From assembly GCA_963978905.1 (NCBI GenBank), contig OZ022258.1, forward strand, positions 27,966,716 through 28,030,715: a DNA stretch of 64,000 bases. The letters are read 5' to 3'. The DNA comes from Trichostrongylus colubriformis. Its lineage: Eukaryota > Nematoda > Chromadorea > Rhabditida > Trichostrongylidae. Under the pieces are notes generated by a model, which saw only the letters and a program-made list of their open reading frames with translations, was not told the DNA's origin and did not search any database. A program made the position numbers and the translations under genes. Numbering within the stretch: position 1 is the stretch's first letter; every line of letters starts with the position of its first letter. Shown here one piece after another: positions 13,101-22,600 of this stretch.

Positions 13101-16100
13101 AAAAGCACTATCGAAAAATATATAAGCTTTGTCGAAAGATGAAGGAAACAATGTGAAAAATGGGGTTTAAAAAAACGGCGGGGACTTATTCCTCAACCCA
13201 ATAGTTCCTCCTATCAGCGCTTATCAGCTAAAATCAGTGATCGATCACTCATCGCTAGGGTTTCCTTACCATCCAGCATAACGTGCATGAGTGTCACCTT
13301 TTTGCTGTCAATGCATAAACCGCACGTAATTGGTGACACCAGCCTTCCTATGCTCTTTATCAGCCCTTATACTTTGAATCACAAGCCACTGTGTTCTTTT
13401 GCTATCAATTTCATTTGTGAAATACGAGGCCTCACCGATGAGATACGAATTTTGTGGCAAACACAGGGACACACAGACGTGCAATGACGTAGTACTTAGC
13501 AGGGTGCAGCAAATGTATTGACCTGTCACCTTGTCTTAACCCTTCTCTACGGGGATGGTGAGAGGCCGCTTACCGTCGCACTGCATCAGAGACTACAGTC
13601 TGCCAGACACTGTTGATGTCTTGGAGGGCTCTACGCCTGGTCGGCCAACGCTGGCAGTATCGCTTTTGTTTCGACGCCGTCAAAAACCTTCTCATATACG
13701 TAGTTAGCGACGACCAGGACTATGGTTAACAGTAATTCTCAGCACACTCTATAATCACAGTGACTTTGTGGATCTGAGCAACCGGAGTTTCTCCCGAATC
13801 CAGCTTGCTCTGCAGAATGTGCTGCATCCACTGTTTGTGAGATGCGCTAGGGGCGGTGGTTGTAATGATCATCGTGGTCTCCCTTCTCGTAAAGTATAAT
13901 CTTACATGGATCTCTGCACTGGTCTGAAGCCCTCTCAGAGGAAAGATGTCGTATGGATCGCAACTACGGCATAAAGTTAATGCTCACCACCTCGAAACAA
14001 GATGGTCGAGATCTCATGGCTCTATAACTGTAACACATTTCATGCTTCCAATAGCGGCCTGTACATCAGAAAGGAGAAGTCAAAATGATGATCTCCCGAT
14101 GAGGTTTTACCAGTATGGTACATGGGTTGTCGATAGGTGCGGGTTAGGGTGATTCTTTTTATGGGGAATCAGCAAGAGTCTCGTCAACAATTCTCAGATA
14201 TGAAATGGGAGTGTCGATTCTCCCTCAGTCCATTCATCTTCAGCGCTGTTTCAAGAAACCTCTCTTAGAGGGCTGAAGACCAGAGCTTATTGCAGTCTGC
14301 TTGCAGCTGTATTATGTATGTAGCCTTTGCGTCTAGCCTTGGACTCCTCCTCTTTCGGGTAGGGCTTTCCTCCGCATCAGCTAGACTATGAGAGCTACCC
14401 AAGATGGACTATGAGACTACCAAAACGAGGTAGCACAGCCGAAGAGCACAGATGTGTAAACTCTATTGTAGTACATCGTACGGTTTTTGGTCGAATCATC
14501 CCTGAACTACCAGTCATATGTGGATAGGGCATCGTTCAGTGCGTCGCCATAATATGTAACCTACCGTGCGCCTTCGCACTGGGGAGCGAATTCTCCCTGC
14601 TCATGGCTGAATCCTATCTGAGGCGGAGATTATCAGAACCACAGCAGAAAAATGCTTCCACGCTATACATTTAACTGTCGATCCCTGCTTTTTCTTCCGT
14701 GAATCCCTAATTACCATCATTCACCTGCGAACGGACAGACAGGCAGACATATCGACATACCGACATATTGACAAGCAAATTGTCTATAAAATAGAAGGAT
14801 TCACGGCACTTTCATCCGCCAGTTTAAGGAAGAGCCTTTTGTCTGATTAATTAGCAAGGGGCAAACAGACAAACCGAGAAATGCCGAGAAATACCACGGA
14901 AGACTTATGTAATTGTGAAGTAGCATAAATATTCTTTGCGCAGGTGCACAATGTCGACTACTCCAGTATCGCTGCTGTTCACCTTCGTCCCGGTGACATT
15001 ATTCGGTAGGTAACAAGCAGGCAGCCATCATAGAAGAACACTACAGACAATTGCTGTCGTTGGAAGAAAACTGCAGGAAAGTTTTCATCAACTGCTGAAA
15101 GGATAATGTTTTAGCGAGGTAGACGATAAGCCCGTAGCCAGCAAGACAATGCTCAAATATTATGTCACAGAAAGCATGACAAAGAACCGACGGGTACGTC
15201 GCTTGTCTGTGTCGTCTACCACTCCATTGCTATCGAGTGTGTGTGCGGGCCTTATTCTGGATTTGAAAGAGGGAGGATCGTGTTCTGGAATTACAGTTGA
15301 GTGATGCTCAACACCCATTAACTATAAAGAATTTGGCCAGGGCAGGCGAGTTGATCTGCTGTCTCTATAAAATAAGTCCAAAAACCGATATCTAACTTGG
15401 CTGAAAATTTGAGGTAACGGGTTAAGTAGTCAATATATGCACAGACGTCTCACATGTATCGAGAGGCCTAGCTTGACCCTGAGTATGCGTCAGAACTCCC
15501 AACTATGTCAAGTTATGCGAGCAAGTAAGCCGTGCAGCGACGCAATTTCAATGGCTAGTGACCTACTGATACAGCCTTGACGCACATATGTATGTACGTA
15601 AAATGTCGGCAGTGCTCAAGCAATGAATTCCCTTCACGGTGGCTCACGCTTGACTGCCGAATCTTTGCAATACAAATGCGCTGCGGTTTTTTACTCATTG
15701 ACGGCCTTCATTTTCATTCAATTTATTGAAGTTCACATCAGATATGCTTTCTAATTGAATGCCCTGCTGGAGAAGCGTATCGTGAGTGTTGCGACATGGC
15801 GCCCGATGTTACAGAAATTGCTCTAAAGCAGGTGAATAATGGTCCTTCAATTAATAGCGGCAACTCGAAGCAGATCTCGTTCATAAGCATATCGATTTTT
15901 TTTTACTGTTAAAGACGACATCGCTTTACCGTATGCACATAAAGCAAGGAACCCGAAACTCAGAACCTTTTCCACCTCTGTTAAAGGGTTCGGTCGGGAG
16001 GGGGGGGAGCGGGGTATGGGCTTACCGACACGGCCAAGCTTCTCGCCCGCCCTACTCCCATTGTCCTCTCTGATGGACAACTACCGCGCTATTAAGTGCT

Positions 16101-19100
16101 GTCAACTGCCCTCACAATCGTCTCCGCGAAAGTGTCACCTAATTATTCCTGGTCGCGTTGCGGTGGGCTTATCCCTGACAACAGAAACATCAAATCTTAT
16201 TGGTTCCACCCTGTTGAAAGCCATGAATTTAGATCGAGCGCTTCAAGAAAGCTGTTAATCAAACGCCTGCTGTGAGTGCCTATTCAGCCGCTCATTCAAA
16301 GAAAAGTGTCAGTATTGCTCCACAAGAGAAAACTGAGGTGAGAAGAAACCACTCTTCCATGGTTTATCTAAAGAGCACAGTCTAACTGCTGAGGCACCTA
16401 CACCCTGTGTTGCCATGCGGCATGGTGACTCTGAGCGGCTCACTGCACTTGCTCTCCCTTGAGGATAAAATCCTATTTGAGTCGATCAATCCTCTCATCC
16501 AGCTGACGCATTACAAGATGGTAAATATTGCGCGGCTTCCATATGGTTTGTATTTATTTATATTGACCGATCACCACCTTTGTGTAGAGCAAAGGAAGTA
16601 GGCTATCTTCAGGAACCTATAGTCCTTTGTGCCGTGTAAACGTCAAGGGTACCGTGAATTTGAAAGGGGCACCACTGCCAAAAACATGTTCACCGCTTTC
16701 CCATTGCTGGTCCATAAGCTGGAGGTGTAAGTGCCATATGCACATCCACGTACAGGAAAAGAAAGCAGGGATCGGTTAAAGCATGGAGAGTAAAAGATGC
16801 AAAATGAGAAGTTGATCAAGCTTCCTCTTCTTTCCGTAATCCTTGCGAATTCACGATTGACTTCCTCCTCCGAAAAAAAAACATTCAGTGTATGTGGTTC
16901 TTTTGAAAGGGGAACGCTTACGACCGGCTATAATGCAGAAAACCGTCGAGAAATATGGCTTGTAGTTATGATTTGTTCCAAGCAGTGTCCGAAATCCTTT
17001 TCTGAGCCCTCATCAGTTGCCGTTGAAGCCCCGGTACTTCATTGGGCTGACTGTTGCACAAATGTACTTCGCTGTGTTCCTTTTCTTCTAATATTTCACT
17101 TCAGGTCGAAATTGCAGCCGACTTTGACCCGACGAAGTTACGTCCGTGTAAAAACGCTAAATAGATTGAACACAACGAAAATACCTTTTCAAATAAAGTT
17201 TCTTCCGTTTTATCCACCGGGCTGTATTATGTTACACTCATATACAGTACATACAGGGGGTGCCAATAGAAAAAAAGGAATTTTTCTCTTCCACTTTCAT
17301 CCCTACTTTAATCGAACTTCGGCAAATTCTGACGAAGTATTTCCATCCCCGAATTCAAAAGAACATCTCCTACTATCAGTGAATTCGAAACAGTCTCCTG
17401 CACGAACAGGAACGAGAGATTATCCGAGTGAACATGACGTGTCACCTCAACACGGCAAAATCGGAGATTTCGTCGCCCTCGTTCAGAACCTTGCTGAGGT
17501 CCGCTCACTCTGGGTACCTAAGACAATTCTGGGTGTGTTCTTAAATACTCCGCTTTTCCGCGTTCCCAGCGTCCTTAGTTTCTAAGATCCAGAACGTGCC
17601 GATATCACTGAAACCCCTCCGGATAGGGGTTTGAGGTATGAAAAATGATACTTGGGATCATAGCAGCGTTGTCCAAGCAACAAGGGCTCTGTGACATCCA
17701 CGAACCGAAGGGTCGATCCTCAGGTAGCTTCCCACGAGAGACCTCCCACGGAAGCTGACTCTGCTGTTTTAGGCGGACCATGGTACCGTAGGTACTCTGA
17801 TACCCGAGTGCGCCGGTTGGAGGCTCCATATTTTTATGACCGTGAAAAAAGTGAGTCTCAGCTTGTTCCTGCTTTTAGGGGAACACTTCAGGAATATTTT
17901 GCCCCTGAACTTTTGTCTCTTTCATTTTCCCATGTTTTGTATACATGGCAGATGTGAGCCGTGAGCAAACTTACTCTTTTTTTTTTGCACCCCTGAATAT
18001 CATGCAAGCCCAATCATTCACCCGTAGAAAATCTGTATAGTAGTCGACTACTGCAGTCCACTCAGTCTTTGTTAGACCCCTTTCATACTTTATAAAACCG
18101 GCGTCGACGGCTGTAGTCGTATACCCGCCGGAGGTAACGGCAGCATTTTTTGCAACATTCTCTATTTATTACTCTCGATCGAATCATACTACAAGTATGG
18201 AATAGCTCGCGCGAATATTATCACAGTTTGACACCACGCCAGGATTCCCGCTAAAATGCGAATCTCGTAACAGACTCGCGCGGGCTCTCGTCACGATCAT
18301 CACACTGTAGCATGCTTCGCCCGAGCGTTGCAACCAGAGCGCGTTGCAGTGGTGCCGGCAGCGATGCTCGATTGCCGACGTCGTCGCTGGTTCTGCAAAA
18401 TATGCGGTCCTAGGCCGGCTTCATACTCTGTGACATTGACGCCGGCACTACATCAATAGTGTGATCTGATAGAAGCAGAAGGCGAGTACGACGGAGGGCG
18501 CACTCTGCAGCTCTCCAAGCCATGCCCTACTCTGTGTGATCTGATAGGCACAGAAAGCAGCGTCAGACGCGCAGCAACACTCTTCGTCTCTGCCAGCTCC
18601 GCTCTGCCGGCGTCAACTCCGCAAAGTATGAAGGCGGCTTCACACGCTGCAGTACTGCGGTGTCTCAAAAACAGCGGTGATGGTAATATGAGTGATAAGA
18701 AATCGTCAGAAGGAGTCATTCACCTAGAAACTAGGGGTATAGGAAGCCTATCTGCGGAGAAATCCCCCGCAAATGGCGCACCTATGAGCTACGGCAGAGG
18801 CGGCCATTTTAACTCCAGCCGCCTTTCTTGACTCGGTCCGCCTCTAGCGACTGATTGGCAGGGGTGGAAATGAAAGGTATCGCGGCTCGCTTTCTCGGTT
18901 TAACTTGAAGTCACTCCAGAAAAAGGATGCTTTCTCATTCCCAAACATCTCCTCGTGTTTACGACATGGCAACACGCCAATGGAAAACTCGTCCGGACTA
19001 CCCGCCTCCTCACGGGAAGGCTCCACGTCGACGATCAACAGTGTGGGATTTCACTCTTCGTCCGAATTTCCTCTATCACTGCCTTAAAGAGCGGTTAGCT

Positions 19101-19495
19101 GTGCCTTTGAGCCGAGCCGCAATTTCACAGATCCAGTTTATTCTATTCGATACGTTAGAGAACTTCTATTTATCATTTTATAACATACAGCATTAAAATT
19201 GTTATTATAATTGGACTGAGATTCGTTATAGGCAGAAATAGAAGAGAAAACCATAAACGATTCTTATGTACAACACGATGAAGCTTCTCAAGCTGCTAAG
19301 CATTTCCTTGAAAATCCAATAAAGAATGTTATCTCAAAGCACATAAGGCGAAAGCTTGGAATCATGACGATAATAGCATACAATCAGGAAATGTGTGGGT
19401 TGCCCTTACCGCAGAGGTGCATCACAACAACTTGCCGTGGCTTACACCTCCACCTGACTAGTCAATTGTTTGTAGCAAAATACAGAGCGATGTGA
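1189..19495 (+). CDS. Tandem PDZ-domain gene (probably disrupted copy)
   Basis: This is a spliced gene for a protein with two PDZ domains, a fold that binds C-terminal peptides of partner proteins. Exons inferred from splice sites and phase are 1189-1269 (uncertain first exon), 3378-3506, 3632-3673, 9990-10711 (interrupted), 11902-11988, 14944-15005, 15115-15193, 16233-16337 and 19232-19495 (tentative last). PDZ1 core reads ITHIDVNSAL..VGDTIVALDGKPI. PDZ2 has a LGL carboxylate-binding loop (QLGLHVKYD), then VHNVDYSSIAAVHLRPGDII and EVDDKPV. The junctions 15005/15115 and the phase-0 boundaries of the other exons agree. Two lesions are visible: an in-frame TAA at 3659-3661 and a 616-bp element inside exon 9990-10711. 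Either it is a decaying copy, or a shorter isoform ends at the TAA. Further exons may be missed between 16337 and 19232. The PDZ identity is firm; the full gene model is not. Confidence 0.65.
2119..3361. repeat. 1.24-kb long inverted repeat (foldback element)
   Basis: The left arm from 2119 matches the reverse complement of the right arm ending at 3361; the centre is near 2739. The inner 280 bp of each arm are almost identical, while the outer parts have diverged. The right end stops about 16 bp before the PDZ exon acceptor at 3377. Mirror-image open frames at 2456-2686 and 2790-3092 are a consequence of the palindrome, not genes. A transcript through it could form a dsRNA hairpin of about 600 bp. 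Confidence 0.85.
2691..2785. repeat. 95-bp perfect palindromic MITE at the foldback centre
   Basis: The ends are TAGGCCGCTTCCATACTTTG and its complement. The arms pair perfectly around a loop of about 7 bases and contain CACGCGCGTG. It sits exactly at the symmetry centre of the larger inverted repeat, which suggests that this small hairpin nucleated the larger palindrome. Related termini occur near 250, 18410 and 27430. Confidence 0.8.
3378..3673 (+). CDS. PDZ1 core exon plus following exon with in-frame stop
   Basis: Exon 3378-3506 (43 codons, phase 0 at both ends) follows CTTTCAG and ends GAG|GTCCGT. It encodes the PDZ strands and helix ITHIDVNSAL...NSEEIHRKLKEPSE. The next candidate, 3632-3673 (14 codons), has an excellent acceptor (TTTTTGTTCTTAG) and donor CAG|GTTAGG. 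It reads CRVKPLKSQ, then TAA, then FVDQ. CRVKPLK suits the last PDZ strand, and FVDQ would run smoothly into NMYRKQ of the exon at 9990. The TAA is therefore either a nonsense mutation or a genuine short C-terminus after PDZ1. Confidence 0.6.
3905..4560 (-). repeat. Copy of the CTTATCAG dispersed repeat family
   Basis: In reverse orientation this stretch carries the family signature: a CAGA/CA-rich microsatellite next to AGCGAATTATAT (about 3905-3960) followed by repeated CTGATAA motifs. Other copies in this window are at 5830-6600, 13195-13490, 25855-26520 and 45010-45310. It has no coding capacity. Confidence 0.6.
5064..5325. repeat. 262-bp inverted repeat element
   Basis: The left arm CCAGCTGGCGGACGCACAC and the following ACTGCGCGC match the complement of GCGCGCAGTAGTGTGCGC plus CCAACTGG at the right end. 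The inner arms continue to match (CAAAATGGG versus CCCGTTTTG). It is a MITE-like foldback within an intron. Confidence 0.65.
5830..6600 (+). repeat. Tandem block of the CTTATCAG repeat family ending in a microsatellite
   Basis: Four degenerate units share CTCCTTATCRAATCTTATCA and AATGTCCC(C/T)GxCCC. They are followed by the common 3' module GCTGCGACGCGAGATATGAA and a CA/CAGA microsatellite (6545-6592). The same 3' module ends the 25.9-26.5 kb array, so these are one family. Confidence 0.7.
7290..8790. mobile_element. GC-rich element nested in the Tc3-like transposon
   Basis: A segment beginning GGTAAACGGACAAATGTGCG (7312) reappears inverted at about 8700-8775, giving outer inverted repeats. 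A second inverted pair (about 7388-7500 and 7797-7906) shares AAAAACTCACCGGCGCGCGC-type sequence. A 139-bp tandem repeat lies inside. No protein was recognised; open frames here overlap on both strands because of the inverted repeats. The boundaries are approximate. Confidence 0.55.
8199..8535 (+). repeat. 139-bp tandem repeat, about 2.4 copies
   Basis: CTCAACAACGATATTTGGCG starts at 8199, 8338 and 8477, exactly 139 bp apart. The units differ by a few substitutions, and the third is truncated at a CCCTGCGCGCGAAGCGCGCG hairpin. Non-coding. Confidence 0.9.
9990..10711 (+). pseudogene. PDZ-gene exon split by a TTAA-flanked element
   Basis: The exon begins after TTTCCCTAG at 9989 and runs to 10015 (AATATGTACCGAAAACAGTG and TTTTAA). 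Coding sequence resumes at 10636 and runs to 10711 before GAG|GTATTT. Taking out the insertion with one TTAA copy leaves 26+76=102 bases, exactly 34 open codons in phase 0: NMYRKQCFKD, then ITHLRKRANN, LERSGVDFYT, YVIE. Both neighbouring exons are also phase 0, so the fit is unlikely to be accidental. As it stands the reading frame is broken unless the element is spliced out. Confidence 0.7.
10012..10635. mobile_element. piggyBac-like non-autonomous element (616 bp plus TTAA)
   Basis: The body 10016-10631 starts CCCATTGACGACCG and ends with its complement (14-bp TIRs), flanked by TTAA at 10012-10015 and 10632-10635. TTAA duplication with a CCC terminus is the hallmark of the piggyBac superfamily. 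The right subterminal region carries the palindromic motif TGTGACACGACRTCGTGTCA twice. The left subterminal sequence (CACTTGTCTGGCGCGTGGGA) parallels that of the element at 41950, so the two are relatives. No transposase is encoded. Confidence 0.85.
10712..11901. other. PDZ-gene intron, nothing recognised
   Basis: This 1.2-kb interval lies between two phase-0 PDZ exons. I see no recognisable exon, repeat boundary or palindrome in it. Confidence 0.4.
11902..16337 (+). CDS. PDZ2-encoding exons
   Basis: Four exons encode one PDZ domain. 11902-11988 (29 codons) follows CTTTCAG and ends TTGCAG|GTACTC; it holds the carboxylate-binding loop QLGLHVKYDARERLQ. 14944-15005 follows GCGCAG and ends CG|GTAGGT: VHNVDYSSIAAVHLRPGDII. 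15115-15193 follows TTTTAG, completes Arg across the junction, and ends CGG|GTACGT: EVDDKPVASKTMLKYY and on. 16233-16337 (35 codons) follows ATTTAG and begins IERFKKAVNQTPAVSAYSAA, which suits the final strand and linker, ending GAG|GTGAGA. Every junction keeps phase. A small exon between 15193 and 16233 cannot be excluded. Confidence 0.8.
11989..14943. other. PDZ-gene intron with a foldback element and repeats
   Basis: Contains the inverted repeat 12088-13048, a CTTATCAG-family copy at 13195-13490 and a CAGACAGGCAGACATATCGA-type microsatellite at about 14735-14770. The stretch 13500-14700 shows nothing recognisable. Confidence 0.5.
12088..13048. repeat. 961-bp inverted repeat with 480-bp arms
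   Basis: ATTTATGAGG at the left end pairs with CCTCATAAAT at the right; the centre is near 12605. Shared blocks include TAGAGCTGAAAAAGCTCTAT, CTCGATGGYAGRCGAGG and CCGYACACATT. The arms differ at many positions, so it is an older foldback element. It lies between the first two exons of PDZ2. Confidence 0.8.
15194..16232. other. PDZ-gene intron, no clear element
   Basis: About 1 kb between PDZ2 exons. A short G-rich run (GGGAGGGGGGGGAGCGGGG, near 15995-16014) is the only notable feature. No exon was recognised. Confidence 0.35.
16338..19231. other. PDZ-gene intron or unresolved exons
   Basis: Contains a 262-codon open frame (16797-17585) that I do not recognise; its second half overlaps a dispersed repeat (17209-17370, related to 1571-1700). 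GC-rich sequence with inverted TTCATACTT..GACGCCGGC motifs lies at 18070-18640. One or more small exons of the PDZ gene could be hidden here. Confidence 0.35.
16797..17585 (+). other. Unidentified 262-codon open frame
   Basis: It is the longest open frame in the window but has no recognisable domain, signal peptide or membrane segment pattern. Residues of about the second half (HPYFNRTSANSDEVFPS) closely resemble a frame at 1437-1712 (QPYFNRTSGNSDEVFSS), so that part is a dispersed repeat. It lies on the sense strand of a PDZ-gene intron. It may be chance openness, a repeat-encoded fragment or an unrecognised exon. Confidence 0.15.
19232..19495 (+). CDS. Tentative last exon of the PDZ gene
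   Basis: An open stretch of 87 codons follows CGTTATAG in phase 0, matching the phase of the exon ending at 16337. It begins AEIEEKTINDSYVQHDEASQ and continues AAKHFLENPIKNVISKHIRR before ending at TGA 19493-19495. The first half has a charged, helix-like, protein-coding character; the second half is less convincing, so a donor may lie inside it. The stop is 166 bp from the stop of the convergent gene on the other strand. Confidence 0.4.
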   Translation, partial: AEIEEKTINDSYVQHDEASQAAKHFLENPIKNVISKHIRRKLGIMTIIAYNQEMCGLPLPQRCITTTCRGLHLHLTSQLFVAKYRAM

Positions 19496-19661
19496 GCAGT
19501 CTAAATTAGCCTGAGACAAAGAAAAGCGAAACGGAGTTCTGTACATAGCACGCACTGCGTACATTCGGTTAATGGCAAATTGATCGAATCAACACAGCGA
19601 TCCATCCACGCTCTCCATCGCATTATTTGAGGAGGAAAAATCTCAGATTTAGAGTATGAGT

Positions 19662-22600
19662 TTATGCCCAACTGCCTCCGCCACCTTCATCCTTGACGGG
19701 TTTGGAAGGATATAGTCCGCCGCCACCTTGTCCACCATTGTCATCGTAGATCGGACCAGGGACTGCTGGGTACGCTCCTCCGCCTTAACATGTACTTCAG
19801 CGAGTTTAATTAATAATTCTACAGGTGAGAAAACTAGCAGCATTACAACGATGAGTTGTAGAGACTTATTTGATAGGTAAACATTACGTGAATTGTTGAC
19901 GACCGAGCCAAACACTCGATTTAGCGGATTTGAATAGATATGATATGGTGGGCGGATAGACAGGCGAAAGGTGGAAAATGATTGAGGAGGAAGTGAAGGA
20001 TTACAAACCAGTGATCCGCACGAGTTTTCGAAGAGACCATTCATTTGCTTGTTTGCTACTATCGTCTACTCTGAATACTACCTAAGAATTTCAAAGGAGA
20101 TGCATTAATGCAGAAATACCATCGCAGAATGAGCGAGATGCACGAGAGTTGTAGCAAGGGTCCAACAACGTCTGTCATGGCGGTATACAGGTATTTCCGG
20201 GAAGGGCAGTCAAAAGCTGAGAGTTCAATCATAGCCAACGTTCACGTTATATATACACAAACGTATGACGACTCTAATCTCTGGTACATTCAACCGCACT
20301 GATCTATATTCCCGACCTCCTTATTACACTCATGAGTAGCCGATTACAAAAAAAAAAAAGAGATCAAAGAGGGTAGTAATCTACCCCAAACTGGCAATCA
20401 AGAACAGCGGTCAGCTGTGGGTAGCGCTGATATTATAACGATCAAAACTGAGAGGTTACCGCTCACGTAATTGGCAACCTTTTCTCGTTGTGGGCAAAAC
20501 CTGCCATGAGGACCTATACCGATCCCTTGACTTAACGTTTCACAATCAGCACCAGTGCCACTCCACCACACAGCACTAATCTGTTAATATGAATCTTTTA
20601 AGAGTAGGATAAGGCGCTGCTTAACTTGGGTCAACAAGGGTCAACATCTCCCAACGTGATCGACGTGCATAGAACCTGTAACTACTGCTTGCATCATTCC
20701 TACGCCACATCATTCAAGTTATCATATCTAGAATTTTGCCATATACTGCCTCGCAGTCTCTTCATGCACACTTGCTCTCTTGTTTGCCACTCACCCTCCC
20801 CTTCCCCATTCTACCTCTACAGGGTTCCACGCATTCCATGTGGCAATCATCCCATCAGCTATCGCAAACCCTTACAACTACTGGTTTACTGCTAGTTCAA
20901 AGGCCTACTGGGAGACAAGTGGAATGGTTGAAAGATGATAAAAATGCCGAGACACATGTTGATTTAGTTACCGCCAGCAAAAAGTCTTTCGGGCGATAAC
21001 CAAAAACCTTCGTCTATGCATTTACTTTATACTTCGTCGCTCGTGGTTTACTCGTCGCGAAATACGATACCAAGCTCACCACTATGTTGACTTCATAGAA
21101 TCTTCTAGCTTGCTTCTACTCTATTTACTCTCATTTGGTAGGAAGGCTTGTTAGGCCGGTCCAACCTGTTCCACGAAATCTACAGCTTACTTGGAAGTAA
21201 GTGTACATAACTGCCTCTAACCATCATAACGGTCTCTTTCGCTACTTTACTACCGTTCCAGATAACGACGGATATAACTGCTACCAAAAGACGGATATAA
21301 CTGCTACCAAAAACCTTCGTCTATGCATTTACTTTATACTTCGTCGCTCGTGGTTTACTCGCCGCGAAATACGATACCAAGCTCGCTATTAATAACCGGT
21401 ACTCCCAGCCCGTACACTTATTTCAGATTCAAAACGGCACATTAAGGGAAAAATTCACTTTGCATTTCTTTTTTTGCGAATCTGAGCACAACACAACGGA
21501 AAAATCGTTAGGAGAAGAACCTTGATAGTCACCTCCACCATATCCTCCTCCGCCGTAACCGCCCATGCCCATTCCGCCGCCACCCATTCCGCCACCACCC
21601 ATTCCACCGCCTCCTCCTGAAACTGCTTTGATCAAGATAACATATACTGTACAGCAGTAATCAATGAAAAATGAGTGAAAATGACTCACGTCGTCCAGAA
21701 ATTAGGTTTCCGAGTATTGATCCGATTCCTGCTCCTCCCATACCACTTGCAAAGTTTCTGAACATCGAACCACCTCCACCACCGCGACCGCCCCCACCCA
21801 TACCTCCACCTGGACCCATACCTCCACCTGGACCCATGCCGCCTGAATATATCATGTTCATATTTATTCACAAGGATCCTGAAAAGATAAAAACTTTGAG
21901 TGAGCTCACCATCAGTAGTCGGAACACTAGTTCGACCACCGCCGCCTTTACCGCGACAGCAACAACAGTATATGCAACAGCAACAGCACAACAATGGAAT
22001 AATAATACCGACCAATGCCAGCCAAAACCATCCTGGGATGGATGGTGCCTTGAATCCACCGCCTGAAAAGGAATGTTATAAGGGATTATCAGAAATAAAA
22101 TCAGCACACAAACCTCCCATTCCTTTGCTACCCGAATCTATGCCAAAGCCAGGATCAGGTGCAGGTCGTTGGCCTCCTCCCATACCACCACCACCACTGC
22201 GAGGTGAGCCTTGCTTTGAAAGTGCCTTTTCCCTGTAAAAGTTACTTTTCACTGTAAAAATGAAAGTACTGCTTCCATCCACCAATCCATCAATTTGCTC
22301 TGGAATAGAATACAACCAGTCGGGTTGGCCGGCTGACGCCGGCCAACCCTCCTGGACTCGGATTGGCCGGCTTCGCCGGCCAATCCTCGTAGGGGCGGCT
22401 TCGCCGCCCCGGCAGGGTGGCTTTGGGGGTTTCTGTTTTGTAGCGAGGAGCGACTCTCGGCTCGCCGCTGGCGCGGCGAGCCGTCTTTCGCATGCGCGCT
22501 TCGCGCGCATTGCAGCAGGAATAGGCCCTGTGTATAGGGAGCGCACATAGCAGCAGGGAACGGATAATATGCGGCTTGTACATATTGTGAGCAAACCTCC

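Noticed and set aside
21429..22066. Glycine-rich frames taken alone as a collagen or antimicrobial glycine-rich peptide gene
   Set aside because: They join in phase with upstream TPM-domain exons and contain the membrane span, so they are the tail of the TPM protein; there are no Gly-X-Y repeats as in collagen.
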